This document shows, piece after piece, positions 55,727 to 64,000 of a stretch of 64,000 nt of DNA (positions within the stretch are counted from its first letter, which is position 1; each line of letters opens with the position of its first letter). The DNA is from Tellurirhabdus bombi (GTDB lineage Bacteria; Bacteroidota; Bacteroidia; Cytophagales; Spirosomataceae). Made by a program: the position numbers and the translations under genes. The notes under the pieces are model-generated. The model saw nothing but the letters and a program-made list of their open reading frames with translations, was not told the origin of the DNA and did no database searches. The stretch is taken from contig NZ_CP090557.1 of NCBI RefSeq assembly GCF_021484805.1, positions 4,600,001 through 4,664,000 of the forward strand, in the 5' to 3' direction.

Positions 55727-55748
55727 GTTAATATTACTACTAACTATG
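55727..55748 (+). promoter_or_regulatory. Operator-like palindrome overlapping a start codon
   Basis: GTTAATATTACTACTAAC (55727-55744), two mismatches. TAACTATG (55741-55748) is one base from the -7 box but contains the ATG of the next gene, so either this is not a promoter or the true start is further in. Confidence 0.4.
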
Positions 55749-56336
55749 TATTATCACGAAGTAACCTATATTATCGGTGAGCAATTCCCGATCGCCAATA
55801 TAAATCCTGGCAAGGAACAACTAATGCTTATCACCAATACGGAATTCCTGACACTGGCTTTCTTTTCCGAATCGATTGAACAGGATATGGCTTACTGGCC
55901 TTCAAATTCAATGGCAGTAGGTTTATATAGCAATGTTGAGCAGGTTCCTTTTTTACTCCTAACCTTTCCCGATCAGGATGCAGCATTCAGCCATAGTCTG
56001 AACGTATACCGAATGAGCGGAGACGACCGCGGCCCCTGGCTCCGTGACCATGACAAAAAAACAATCACGGTTGCTTTAATCAATGCTGAAACCGGAACCC
56101 TCCAAGCTATGCGACAGATTGAAGTTCACTGGGCGGGCATTCTTCGGAAAATCGTTCGGCAGCAGTTAATGACCTATAGCGGCTATGAGCAAGTAGAAGT
56201 AACAGTAATGCATATGTCCAATACCATTTCGCTTCTTGCGATGTTCGAAACGGCAAAGCGTTTGAACTGGCTGGATGTTCAGGTCCCAATGTTAAAAGCA
56301 GCAGAAGAACCGGAGCAGGAAACGAGCACCGAATAA
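55746..56336 (+). CDS. Phage protein of unknown function, last prophage gene
   Basis: 196 residues, alpha/beta (EQLMLITNTEFLTLAFFSES, EVTVMHMSNTISLLAMFE) with a Glu-rich tail. No family recognised. If the upstream -7-like box is used, translation would begin at an inner Met (about residue 27). A terminator and the right attachment site follow. Confidence 0.55.
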   Translation: MYYHEVTYIIGEQFPIANINPGKEQLMLITNTEFLTLAFFSESIEQDMAYWPSNSMAVGLYSNVEQVPFLLLTFPDQDAAFSHSLNVYRMSGDDRGPWLRDHDKKTITVALINAETGTLQAMRQIEVHWAGILRKIVRQQLMTYSGYEQVEVTVMHMSNTISLLAMFETAKRLNWLDVQVPMLKAAEEPEQETSTE

Positions 56337-56370
56337 AAACCTTAGTTAGATTTTTGAGTATAACCTGGAC

Positions 56371-56401
56371 AACCTCGGCTGCTTTGCGGTCGGGGTTTCT
56401 T
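56371..56401 (+). terminator. Terminator at the prophage right end
   Basis: AACCTCG pairs with CGGGGTT (one G-T pair), extended inward by wobble pairs, then TTTCTTCTT. Confidence 0.65.
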
Positions 56402-56426
56402 CTTATATTTAGAAGTGATTTTACAG

Positions 56427-56450
56427 AATGTTTCAGCACTGTTTCAGCAG
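56427..56450. other. Candidate right attachment site (attR core)
   Basis: AATGTTTCAG-CAC-TGTTTCAGCAG, 22 of 24 bases shared with 3890-3913. Lies between the last phage gene and the host VWA gene. Confidence 0.45.
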
Positions 56451-56588
56451 CAGTAGCAGTACACCATGTAACTAGCTAATTTATAGAGGAGTAGAGGGAT
56501 TGTCTGAATTCTTCTTCTAATTTCGCACTTTCACCCTAAGCGAATAGCCCCGAAAAGGTTCGTTTTCAGCTTGGTAGCTCTTTTTTAA

Positions 56589-57551
56589 ATGACTTGGAAT
56601 TATAGCCTGACCAGCACAGATTTTTTTATCATTGCCATTTTTTTTGTGCTGTATGCCCTTTACTTCTTCCGAATTTTTTGGTTAGCCCGTCAGTTACGCA
56701 CAACCGCATGGGCCGTAATTCCTAAATTTTTTCTGCGCACCGGTGCACTAGCACTCCTTCTGGCGGCACTTCTGGGTCCTTCGTTTGGGGAAGCCCAGCG
56801 CGAATTGGTGGCCGAAGGGAAAGATATTTACCTGGCCGTCGACGTCTCAAAATCGATGGATGCTAATGACGTGGCTCCCTCCCGTCTCGAAAAAGTCAAA
56901 TTTGAATTGAATAAATTGGTAAAAACCTTGTCGGGAAGCCGCTTTGGGTTACTGGTTTTTTCAACGGAAGCGTATGTCCATGCCCCCCTGACGTCCGATC
57001 AAACAGCACTGACCACGTTTATCGCTTCGCTTTCTACCCGACTTGTTCCTAAATCAGGGACAAATCTTTGCTCGGCCATTGATCTAGCCGTTCAGAAACT
57101 CTTGAAAGGTCCCAACGCCGACACGCAAACCAAAGTAATCGTTGTTCTTACCGATGGCGAAGATTTCGGTACCTGTGAGAGTCCAGAGTTGCGTCGATTA
57201 CGTTCTTACGGGATCCCGCTGTATATTGTGGGCGTGGGCAATGAAGGCGGCAGCACAATTCCAGCGGGGAACGGGGTCATCCGGGATAAAGAAGGGAAGG
57301 TGGTTCGCACGCGCCTGAACCGGGATTATCTCCGCCAACTGGCGCAGGAAGCCCGGGGCTCTTACCTGGAAATTAACTCTTCTTCCGGCGATCTTACCGC
57401 CCTCGCTTCGGCCATCGAGCGCCTCGAAAATCGCCTGATTGATCAGCGGAAAATAACGGTAACCTCTAATAAATACTATTATTTTCTGGCAATAGCCCTG
57501 CTGTTCATCAGCGTTGATCTGATGGTCAGCGTTCGAACGTTTAAACTATAA
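56589..57551 (+). CDS. BatA/BatB-like VWA-domain membrane protein
   Basis: 320 residues. Two N-terminal membrane helices (FFIIAIFFVLYALYFFRIFW; FFLRTGALALLLAALLG), a VWA domain with MIDAS DVSKSMD (about 85-91) and VLTDGED, and a C-terminal helix (YYFLAIALLFISVDLMV). The Bat proteins of Bacteroidota are linked to aerotolerance and envelope stress. It is followed by a TPR protein, as in bat operons. Confidence 0.85.
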   Translation: MTWNYSLTSTDFFIIAIFFVLYALYFFRIFWLARQLRTTAWAVIPKFFLRTGALALLLAALLGPSFGEAQRELVAEGKDIYLAVDVSKSMDANDVAPSRLEKVKFELNKLVKTLSGSRFGLLVFSTEAYVHAPLTSDQTALTTFIASLSTRLVPKSGTNLCSAIDLAVQKLLKGPNADTQTKVIVVLTDGEDFGTCESPELRRLRSYGIPLYIVGVGNEGGSTIPAGNGVIRDKEGKVVRTRLNRDYLRQLAQEARGSYLEINSSSGDLTALASAIERLENRLIDQRKITVTSNKYYYFLAIALLFISVDLMVSVRTFKL

Positions 57552-57568
57552 GCGCTGTTTATTTTAGT

Positions 57569-58282
57569 ATGACCTACTTGATTTTATCCATTTTACTCTG
57601 GATTTGGGACAATCGGTCTTTCGAACAAATATCACAGAAAAACGTAGCGCGGCAAAAAGCCCAAAGTGCTTACGAAAAAGGCCGTTTTCGCGAAGCTGTT
57701 GAGCAGTACGAGTTGTTGATCCGTTCGTCCATGTTTGTCGAGCCTTCAGCGCGCCTGGATTTGGCCCACGCTTATTACCAGCTAGAGCGTTATGAAGAAG
57801 CCAAACGCTATTACCAGCAGGTTGCCAAGGTTAAAAAACCGGAGTTATCGGCGGCGGCTCTCGTCCAGTTAGGCATTATTGCTTGCCAGCAGACTGATTC
57901 GGCAACGGCTTTGTCTTTTTTTCGGCAGGCCCTTAATGTTGAACCCCGCAATACGAAAGCACAGTTTGATTATGAATTGATTCGAAAATCTTTTTCGGGT
58001 AAAAAACCACCTCAAAAAAACAGCCGACAAAAACAGCCCATGAAGGCCAACGCCAGCTCCTCGGAAAAAGAACTGGCGGCAGGGCAACCCAACGGAGGCA
58101 ATGAAGTAGAGAAAAACGATAGCAAAGCCCAGCTTTTACGCCGGCTACGCTCTTTAAATTTATCGGAAGAACAGGTTATCCAATTGCTTAATTCGTTGCA
58201 GGAAAATGAAGTTCAATACATCCAGCAACGCAAATCATCCAATCCATCAGCTGACTCCCGACGGGACTTTAAAAGCTGGTAG
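57569..58282 (+). CDS. BatC-like TPR protein
   Basis: 237 residues. N-terminal hydrophobic segment (YLILSILLWIW), TPR repeats (about 30-145; AQSAYEKGRFREAVEQYELL, DLAHAYYQLERYEEAKRYYQ), then a Lys/Gln/Ser-rich linker and a final helix (EEQVIQLLNSLQENEVQYIQ). Adjacent to the VWA gene, so likely the same envelope complex. Confidence 0.8.
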   Translation: MTYLILSILLWIWDNRSFEQISQKNVARQKAQSAYEKGRFREAVEQYELLIRSSMFVEPSARLDLAHAYYQLERYEEAKRYYQQVAKVKKPELSAAALVQLGIIACQQTDSATALSFFRQALNVEPRNTKAQFDYELIRKSFSGKKPPQKNSRQKQPMKANASSSEKELAAGQPNGGNEVEKNDSKAQLLRRLRSLNLSEEQVIQLLNSLQENEVQYIQQRKSSNPSADSRRDFKSW

Positions 58283-58308
58283 CTCAACAAAACCACAGAA
58301 AAGCGAGC

Positions 58309-59484
58309 ATGAACGAAGTTGTTATCATATCGGCCGTCCGGACCCCTATTGGTAGTTTCGGCGGCGTTTTTGCCAATTTATCCGCCACTGAACTAGGCGC
58401 AAAAGCCATTGAAGCAGCCTTACAGCGTGCTAATATTCTGCCTGAACAGGTAGAGGAAGTAATTATGGGCAATGTTGTGTCGGCTAATCTGGGGCAGGCA
58501 CCGGCTCGGCAGGCGGCTCTCAAGGCCGGTTTGCCGGTAAATGTCCGTTGTACAACCGTCAACAAGGTTTGTGCTTCGGGCACCAAAGCCATCATGATGG
58601 CTGCCCAAACCATTCAGCTTGGACAGGCCGATATTATTGTGGCGGGTGGCATGGAAAGCATGTCGAATGCTCCTTACTACATCCCAAAGGCTCGTTTTGG
58701 CTATAAATATGGCAATGGAGAGCTGATAGATGGACTGGCCAAAGATGGGTTGGTTGATCCGTATGACCAATGCGCAATGGGTGTTTTTGCGGATCAAACG
58801 GCCAAACGATACGGTATTAGCCGCGCAGAACAGGATTCTTATGCAATCCAATCGTATAAGCGTTCGGCAGAATCGACACAAAACGGTAAGTTTGCAGCCG
58901 AAATCGTCTCAGTGGAAGTGCCGGGTCGCAAAGGCAGCGTGACTATCTCGGAAGATGAAGAATACAAAAACGTCTTTTTCGACAAAATTCCGACTTTGAA
59001 AGCGGCTTTTACCCAAGACGGAACCGTTACTGCGGCCAACGCTTCGACCATCAATGATGGAGCTTCGGCTCTGGTGATTATGAGTTTGAAAAAAGCCGAG
59101 GAGCTGGGTTTGAAACCACTGGCCCGTATTTTGGGCTATGCCGACGCGGAACAGGAACCAGCCTGGTTTACAACCACGCCGGCTCTGGCGGTTCCCGCGG
59201 CGTTGAAACGGGCAGGTATCAAGCCCGACGCGGTTGATTTTTACGAGGTAAACGAAGCGTTTTCGGTTGTTCCACTGGTGTTCAGCCAATTGCTGGATGT
59301 ACCGCAAGAAAAACTGAATGTTTTTGGCGGAGCCGTTTCGATGGGGCATCCCCTGGGCGCTTCGGGCGCACGCATTGTAACTACGCTAACCAACGTGTTA
59401 CACCAAAATAAGGGCCGTATTGGTGCCGTTGGCATCTGCAATGGCGGCGGCGGTGCTTCAGCACTGGTGATTGAGAAAATGTAA
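58309..59484 (+). CDS. Acetyl-CoA C-acetyltransferase (thiolase)
   Basis: 391 residues, the usual thiolase length. Catalytic Cys88 in [10 protein letters not shown], His in [12 protein letters not shown] and the second Cys in [13 protein letters not shown]. It joins two acetyl-CoA or splits acetoacetyl-CoA, in fatty-acid breakdown or biosynthetic condensation. Which direction is used cannot be told from the sequence. Confidence 0.93.
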   Translation: MNEVVIISAVRTPIGSFGGVFANLSATELGAKAIEAALQRANILPEQVEEVIMGNVVSANLGQAPARQAALKAGLPVNVRCTTVNKVCASGTKAIMMAAQTIQLGQADIIVAGGMESMSNAPYYIPKARFGYKYGNGELIDGLAKDGLVDPYDQCAMGVFADQTAKRYGISRAEQDSYAIQSYKRSAESTQNGKFAAEIVSVEVPGRKGSVTISEDEEYKNVFFDKIPTLKAAFTQDGTVTAANASTINDGASALVIMSLKKAEELGLKPLARILGYADAEQEPAWFTTTPALAVPAALKRAGIKPDAVDFYEVNEAFSVVPLVFSQLLDVPQEKLNVFGGAVSMGHPLGASGARIVTTLTNVLHQNKGRIGAVGICNGGGGASALVIEKM

Positions 59485-59494
59485 CGCTACATAA

Positions 59495-60442
59495 ATGACA
59501 GCAATTCAAGAAACTAATTTTAAGTTCGACGGCCAGACCAGCTTTTACCGGGGTAAAGTACGGGATGTGTATTCGTTTGAAGACCGTCTGGTGATGGTTG
59601 CCACCGACCGGATTTCGGCCTTCGATGTCGTTTTGCCACGTCCAATTCCGTTCAAAGGCCAGGTGCTGAACCAAACGGCAGCCCATTTCCTGAAAGCCAC
59701 CGCCGACTTGGTTCCCAACTGGCTGCTTGCCGTTCCTGATCCAAACGTGAGCGTTGGTCTGAAATGCCAGCCCTACGCCGTTGAAATGGTCGTTCGGGGC
59801 TATCTGGCGGGTCATGCGTGGCGGCAGTACAAGGCGGGCCACCGCACACTCTGCGGCGTTACGCTACCCGAAGGCCTGAAGGAAGCCGACAAGCTACCCC
59901 AGCCGATCATTACACCGACCACCAAGGCGCACGAAGGCCACGACGAGGATATTTCCCGCGAGGAAATCCTAAAGCAAGGCATTGTTGCCGAAGCGGAATA
60001 CGTTCAGTTGGAGCAGTTTGCGCTGGCGTTGTTTCAGCGGGGCACCGAAATGGCAGCCGAACAGGGCTTAATTCTGGTAGATACGAAATACGAGTTTGGC
60101 AATCTGGATGGCCAGATCTACCTGATCGATGAAGTTCATACGCCTGACTCTTCCCGGTATTTTTACGCCGATGGCTACGAAGCCTCCCAGCAAGCCGGAA
60201 CTGCCCAGAAGCAACTCTCCAAAGAGTTTGTCCGCGAATGGCTCATCGCCAATAATTTTCAAGGGAAAGAAGGGCAGACCGTTCCCGCCATGAGCGACGA
60301 ATGGATCAGCCAGATTTCGGCCCGATATATTGAGTTATACGAAAAGGTGACAGGACAGTCATTTGTGCGTAGTGAGACTGAAAACAGCCTTACGCGTGTT
60401 GAAGAAAACATTCGACGTTCTCTTGCCGTTAGCTATTCTTAA
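59495..60442 (+). CDS. purC: Phosphoribosylaminoimidazole-succinocarboxamide synthase
   Basis: 315 residues. YRGKVRDVY (about 18-26), [30 protein letters not shown] and VDTKYEFG, ending with [12 protein letters not shown], are the SAICAR synthetase signatures. It adds aspartate to CAIR with ATP in purine synthesis. It starts ten bases after the thiolase stop. Confidence 0.95.
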   Translation: MTAIQETNFKFDGQTSFYRGKVRDVYSFEDRLVMVATDRISAFDVVLPRPIPFKGQVLNQTAAHFLKATADLVPNWLLAVPDPNVSVGLKCQPYAVEMVVRGYLAGHAWRQYKAGHRTLCGVTLPEGLKEADKLPQPIITPTTKAHEGHDEDISREEILKQGIVAEAEYVQLEQFALALFQRGTEMAAEQGLILVDTKYEFGNLDGQIYLIDEVHTPDSSRYFYADGYEASQQAGTAQKQLSKEFVREWLIANNFQGKEGQTVPAMSDEWISQISARYIELYEKVTGQSFVRSETENSLTRVEENIRRSLAVSYS

Positions 60443-60528
60443 CGTAAACACTTGCCTGTTTTGACAGGAAAGTTAGTTTTGTAGCGACGAGCCTTAATAC
60501 TATTTCTGTCTGGTATCGAATTAACTAT

Positions 60529-60945
60529 ATGAATTACACAGTTGAGAAAAACGAGCAGTACGCACTCATCAAGCTACAAGAAACATCGTTTGGGGGCGAA
60601 GTGCCCGCTGATTTTGAGACCTTGGCTCGTAGCCTGTTCCGCGAGGGATACAGCAACCTTATTGTCGACTTCAGCCCACTTGACGATGTAGATTCGGGTG
60701 GTGTTGGCGTTATTCGGAAAATTAATCGTCAATGCACCAACGAGTTAGGTTTACTTGTGTTGGTAACCGATAAGGATAGCACGGTTGATTTGCTGGATTC
60801 CTTCAAGATTCAGGATTTAACCATTCTGCCTACCATTGAAGAGGCCATTGACGCCGTTTTTATGAACGATCTTGAAAACGATTTCCGCAACGAAGAAGAT
60901 GACAGCTATGATGGGTTTGAAGGCAGCACGACTTCCGAACCTTGA
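60529..60945 (+). CDS. STAS-domain protein (anti-sigma-factor antagonist type)
   Basis: 138 residues. A STAS fold with the typical segment NLIVDFSPLDDVDSGGVGVI (about 44-63), where a Ser is the possible phosphorylation site, and an acidic C-terminal tail. Partner kinase not visible. A new promoter probably lies in the gap after purC. Confidence 0.85.
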   Translation: MNYTVEKNEQYALIKLQETSFGGEVPADFETLARSLFREGYSNLIVDFSPLDDVDSGGVGVIRKINRQCTNELGLLVLVTDKDSTVDLLDSFKIQDLTILPTIEEAIDAVFMNDLENDFRNEEDDSYDGFEGSTTSEP

Positions 60946-60996
60946 TTTCTGGCACCTACGCTTTGTTTCTGATTCTAACCTGTAGCTGTTTAGCTA

Positions 60997-61908
60997 ATGA
61001 ATTTTAACCTGACGATACTGGGTAGTGGCTCGGCAACCCCCATGCTGGGCCGGCACCCTACCGCACACTTACTGGAAATTGATAGTGATTATTTCCTTGT
61101 GGACTGCGGGGAAGGAACCCAGTATCGACTCATGGAACATAAATTACGTCCTGGTCGGCTTCGCTATGTTTTTATCAGTCACCTGCACGGCGATCATTAC
61201 TTCGGTCTGGTTGCACTGCTTTCCAGCCTTAATCTGGCGGGACGGCAGGAAGACCTTTACCTGTTTGGGCCGCGCGGACTGGTGGACATTCTGACGCTCC
61301 AATTTCGTTACTCCGACACGCGCCTGGGTTTTGCGCTGCATTTTCAGGAAACCGATCCGACCCAGCCAACGCTGTTGCTCGATTTGCCGCATCTGGCTGT
61401 CGAAAGCATTCCGCTGGAGCACCGCATCGACTGCACCGGCTATATTTTCCGCGAAAAGCCCCGAAAACGGAAACTGATCAAAGAAAAGCTACCGACCGAC
61501 ATGCCTATTGATTACCTGCGGCGCTTAAAAGATGGAGAGGATATCTCCGATGAGGCAGGAAATGTTCTGTATAGTCAGGCTGATTACACGCTTCCGGCGC
61601 CGCCGTCCCGGTCGTATGCCTTCTGCTCTGATACGCGCTATACAGAGAGTTTTCTGGACCAAATCGCGGGGGTCGAAGTTTTGTACCACGAAGCCACTTT
61701 TCTGGACGACCTCACGGAACGTGCCATCGAAGTGTTTCACTCGACCGCCCGGCAGGCGGCTACCATTGCGGCCAAAGCGGCGGCGGGTCGGCTCCTGATT
61801 GGCCACTTCTCGTCCCGCTACAAACAAACGGATGGTTTTCTGGCCGAAGCACGTAGCGTTTTCCCCGAAACTTACCTGGCCATTGAAGGGCAGACAATTG
61901 AGCTTTAG
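60997..61908 (+). CDS. rnz: Ribonuclease Z
   Basis: 303 residues, metallo-beta-lactamase fold. GSGSATPMLGRHPTAHLLEI, the metal motif SHLHGDHYFGL (about 61-71), later CSDTRYTE, YHEATF and GHFSSRY. It trims tRNA 3' ends. Length matches the short bacterial form. Confidence 0.95.
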   Translation: MNFNLTILGSGSATPMLGRHPTAHLLEIDSDYFLVDCGEGTQYRLMEHKLRPGRLRYVFISHLHGDHYFGLVALLSSLNLAGRQEDLYLFGPRGLVDILTLQFRYSDTRLGFALHFQETDPTQPTLLLDLPHLAVESIPLEHRIDCTGYIFREKPRKRKLIKEKLPTDMPIDYLRRLKDGEDISDEAGNVLYSQADYTLPAPPSRSYAFCSDTRYTESFLDQIAGVEVLYHEATFLDDLTERAIEVFHSTARQAATIAAKAAAGRLLIGHFSSRYKQTDGFLAEARSVFPETYLAIEGQTIEL

Positions 61909-61965
61909 CCATTGGAAATATGAGGCAGAGTACCGAACTTAGTTCTTTTACTGCTGCCTCTAACC

Positions 61966-62760
61966 ATGACTACTTCTACCATCTTTACGAACAGGCGATC
62001 GTCCCTTTATATCTTCCTGAGCGCGGTTTTCCTGACCAATGCCCTCATTGCTGAAATCATTGGCGTCAAGATTTTTTCGACCGAAACGCTGCTAGGTATT
62101 CGCCCCGCCCAACTGCATTTATTCGGTGATTTTGTGCTGGATTTCAACCTGACCGCCGGGGCGGTCATCTGGCCCTTTGTCTTTATCACCTCCGATATCA
62201 TCAACGAATATTACGGTGTTCAGGGCGTGAAGCGCATTTCGTACGTCACTGCCGGGTTTATCGCTTATTCTTTTGTGATTATTTACATCGGAACAGCCCT
62301 GCCACCCGCCCAGTTCTGGCTGGATGTCAACGCCAAAGATGCTTCGGGCCAGGCCATTAACATCAACAATGCTTTCGGAATGATTTTCCGGCAGGGTTTG
62401 GGCATCATTATCGGCTCGATCACGGCGTTTCTGGTGGCGCAGTTACTGGATGCTACCATATTCGCTTCGTTAAAAAAGCTAACGGGCAATCGTAAAATCT
62501 GGCTTCGTGCCACGGGATCAACGCTGGTTTCGCAGCTCATCGACAGCTTTGTGGTGCTCACCATCGCCTTTTACATCTTCGGAAACTGGTCGTTTGCGCA
62601 GGTAATTGCCGTGGCCATTGTTAATTACATCTACAAATTTACCACGGCTATTCTGCTGACGCCCTTGCTGTATGTAGCGCATTACCTGATTGATCGTTAC
62701 CTCGGGCCGGAGCGCGCCCGTGAGCTGGCCAACGAAGCGAGTATGCCCGTGACTATGTAA
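61966..62760 (+). CDS. Queuosine precursor transporter, YhhQ family
   Basis: 264 residues with about six membrane helices. NALIAEIIGVKIF at the start and VFITSDIINEYYG, then SQLIDSFVVLTIAFYIFGNW fit the YhhQ/DUF165 family, which imports queuosine precursors. Its stop overlaps the end of the convergent methyltransferase gene. Confidence 0.9.
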   Translation: MTTSTIFTNRRSSLYIFLSAVFLTNALIAEIIGVKIFSTETLLGIRPAQLHLFGDFVLDFNLTAGAVIWPFVFITSDIINEYYGVQGVKRISYVTAGFIAYSFVIIYIGTALPPAQFWLDVNAKDASGQAININNAFGMIFRQGLGIIIGSITAFLVAQLLDATIFASLKKLTGNRKIWLRATGSTLVSQLIDSFVVLTIAFYIFGNWSFAQVIAVAIVNYIYKFTTAILLTPLLYVAHYLIDRYLGPERARELANEASMPVTM

Positions 62761-63502
62761 TACTTCGCCGTAAGTTGTCGCAGATAACCGCCGTGGCAAT
62801 GCCGACATTCAGCGATTCCGCGTCCCCGTAGCGCGGAATCGTTATTTTATGCGAGACAAACTGCTCGACGGCGGGACTGATTCCGTTGGACTCATTACCC
62901 ATAACCACATAGCCCGAACGACTAAAATTCATCGTGTGCACATTTTCGCCGTCCAGAAAAGCGCCGTACACCGGACTTTTATCTAAACCAGCCAGATAAT
63001 CAGGCAATTGGCAGAAATACCATTCTACCCGCGTGAATGACCCCTTGCTGGACGAAATTACCTTAGGATTGTACACATCCGCCGTTGTTTGTGAGCAAAT
63101 AAGCTTTCGGATGCCGTACCAATCAGCAATACGAATGATCGTCCCCAGGTTGCCCGGATCGCGAATATCGTCCAGAATTAAAGCAAATTCGTCGGCCTCA
63201 GCGGTCAGAAAGCGATTTTCTTTCGTTTTAGCTACGGCCAGACAAGTGTCATTGGTGGCCAGCGTGCCTACTCGTTCCAGATCCGCCTGGCTGACCATTT
63301 CCAATCGAATGCGTTGTTTATCCAGTAACCGAACGTTTTCTTTGTAGAATGACTCGGTTGTTAGCACCAGATCGGTGTCGTAATTGGAGGCGATTAATTC
63401 GAGTACACTTTTGGCTCCTTCCACCAAAAAAGCACCGTGTTCCTGCCGGAATTTTTTCTGATGCAAGGACTGAATATACTTACTGAGCGATTTAGAAAGC
63501 AT
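62753..63502 (-). CDS. SpoU/TrmH-type RNA methyltransferase
   Basis: 249 residues from the ATG at 63502 (MLSKSLSKYIQSLHQKKF). Substrate-binding N-domain, then SPOUT motifs: DDIRDPGNLGTIIRIADWYG, VMGNESNGIS and IPRYGDAESLNVGIATAV. It 2'-O-methylates rRNA or tRNA. Its start codon overlaps that of the divergent gene (CATG). Confidence 0.9.
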   Translation of the reverse strand: MLSKSLSKYIQSLHQKKFRQEHGAFLVEGAKSVLELIASNYDTDLVLTTESFYKENVRLLDKQRIRLEMVSQADLERVGTLATNDTCLAVAKTKENRFLTAEADEFALILDDIRDPGNLGTIIRIADWYGIRKLICSQTTADVYNPKVISSSKGSFTRVEWYFCQLPDYLAGLDKSPVYGAFLDGENVHTMNFSRSGYVVMGNESNGISPAVEQFVSHKITIPRYGDAESLNVGIATAVICDNLRRSIT

Positions 63503-64000
63503 GAATAAACGATATGATTTACAACTTCGCCATACGTCAACAGGACGGTCCGCCGCGCGGTTGTTACTAATGGTTGGATTAACGTCGATCTTATCGGGTT
63601 GCCTGAATCGAATCAGCCTGAAGAACAACGAATATCTGCTGTATAATCAGTCTATTCGGGGCAACAAAGCCATTCCAAGTACCGATCTGGAAACGCTGAT
63701 TCCCCAAAAACCAAATCGCCGCATCCTCCGATTACCCATTACATTTGGGCTTTGGTTTTACCAAATCGGCTCGAATAACTACAACCGGGATGCCGTCCAG
63801 CGCGAATTGGATGCTAAAATTAAGGAATATGAACAACAAAGCGAGCAGCTAGCCAATAACGAAAAAGCGCTGAATAAACTCACCAAGAAAAATACCCGCC
63901 AGATTCAGCGACTTCGCCGAAAGGTAGAAGAAGGCAACTGGGTGATGCGGGTTCTGGGCGAACCCCCGGCCTACTTTCAGGTTACCGATGTGCAGAATAA
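63501..64000 (+). CDS. Outer membrane protein, BamA/TamA-like, 5' part only
   Basis: The frame from the ATG at 63501 is open to the end of the window (166 codons). A lipoprotein-like signal (LLLMVGLTSILSGCLN) is followed by LKNNEYLLYNQSIRGNKAIP, then a coiled stretch (KEYEQQSEQLANNEKALNKL) and GEPPAYFQVTDVQN. This is the start of Bacteroidota BamA/TamA-type surface antigens with POTRA domains. The rest lies outside the window. Confidence 0.75.
   Translation, partial: MNKRYDLQLRHTSTGRSAARLLLMVGLTSILSGCLNRISLKNNEYLLYNQSIRGNKAIPSTDLETLIPQKPNRRILRLPITFGLWFYQIGSNNYNRDAVQRELDAKIKEYEQQSEQLANNEKALNKLTKKNTRQIQRLRRKVEEGNWVMRVLGEPPAYFQVTDVQN

Larger units (their letters stand above)
3890..56450. mobile_element. 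Tailed-phage prophage, about 52.5 kb
   Basis: The region has integrase, repressor/Cro switch, replication initiator with internal origin-like repeats, terminase, portal, scaffold, capsid, tape measure, tail fibres and lysis genes, flanked by ordinary host genes and by a 24-base imperfect direct repeat. The long tape measure gene (1697 codons) and absence of a recognised sheath gene suggest a siphovirus. I see no obviously destroyed essential gene, so it may be inducible. Confidence 0.9.

Noticed and set aside
56107-56439. Minus-strand gene at the right prophage end
   Set aside because: It is antisense to a better gene and to its terminator; kept only as the possible integrase extension in the excised form.
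1-64000. Insertion sequences
   Set aside because: No transposase gene or paired terminal repeats with target duplications were seen.

Overview
The window is a chromosomal segment of a Bacteroidota bacterium, most likely of the order Cytophagales (Spirosoma/Larkinella-like; inferred, not searched). The evidence is the host gene content (LytTR regulator, BatA/BatB and BatC-like VWA and TPR pair, PurC, queuosine-precursor transporter), the weak Shine-Dalgarno signals, and promoters with the Bacteroidota -7 box TAnnTTTG. It carries one apparently complete tailed-phage prophage of about 52.5 kb, about 3890 to 56450.

Left host flank (1-3890): a CheY-like response regulator, a stand-alone LytTR DNA-binding protein, a TPR/LuxR sensor-regulator and tRNA-Arg(TCT), tRNA-Pro(TGG) and tRNA-Ser(GCT). 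Right host flank (56450-64000): VWA and TPR proteins, thiolase, purC, a STAS protein, ribonuclease Z, a YhhQ-type transporter, a SpoU RNA methyltransferase and the start of an outer-membrane protein.

Prophage, left to right. The lysogeny module (3.8-6.9 kb) has a tyrosine integrase, a two-HTH S24-type repressor lacking the usual catalytic serine, and a divergent Cro-like gene. The early plus-strand operon (7.0-13.3 kb) has a Cas4/RecB-type nuclease, a Gp3-like protein and a PRTRC cassette (proteins E, C, F, B and ThiF). I read that cassette as a phage-borne ubiquitin-like conjugation system: Ub-like C, E2-like B, E1-like ThiF. The replication module (14.5-16.7 kb) has a lambda-O-like initiator with 22-bp iterons and an A+T-rich stretch inside its own gene, preceded by a predicted three-way-junction structure. 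Small early genes and a DNA adenine methyltransferase follow to 19.5 kb.

The late operons run on the minus strand from 51.2 down to 20.4 kb. They encode a ParB-like protein, an ABC ATPase/GNAT pair, small and large terminase, connector and tail genes, tape measure, baseplate and tail-fibre proteins (discoidin, SGNH hydrolase and Y_Y_Y domains), then portal, scaffold and capsid, then lysis genes. Placing the head genes after the tail genes is unusual. A second plus-strand group (51.4-56.3 kb) holds a CobS-like AAA+ ATPase, a degenerate methyltransferase and small unknown genes.

Three genes look like cargo (morons): an antisense membrane protein (13.4 kb), an A+T-rich orphan with its own palindrome and terminators (19.6 kb) and an Mrr-like nuclease inverted inside the tail operon (37.8 kb). 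Many promoters share the palindrome GTTAATATTAATATTAAC, suggesting one phage regulon, and five early genes share the leader ACTCAAAACAA-TTAACTA just before ATG. Candidate recoding sites occur in the ABC-GNAT pair (canonical A AAA AAG), in PRTRC F and in the gene upstream of the tape measure.
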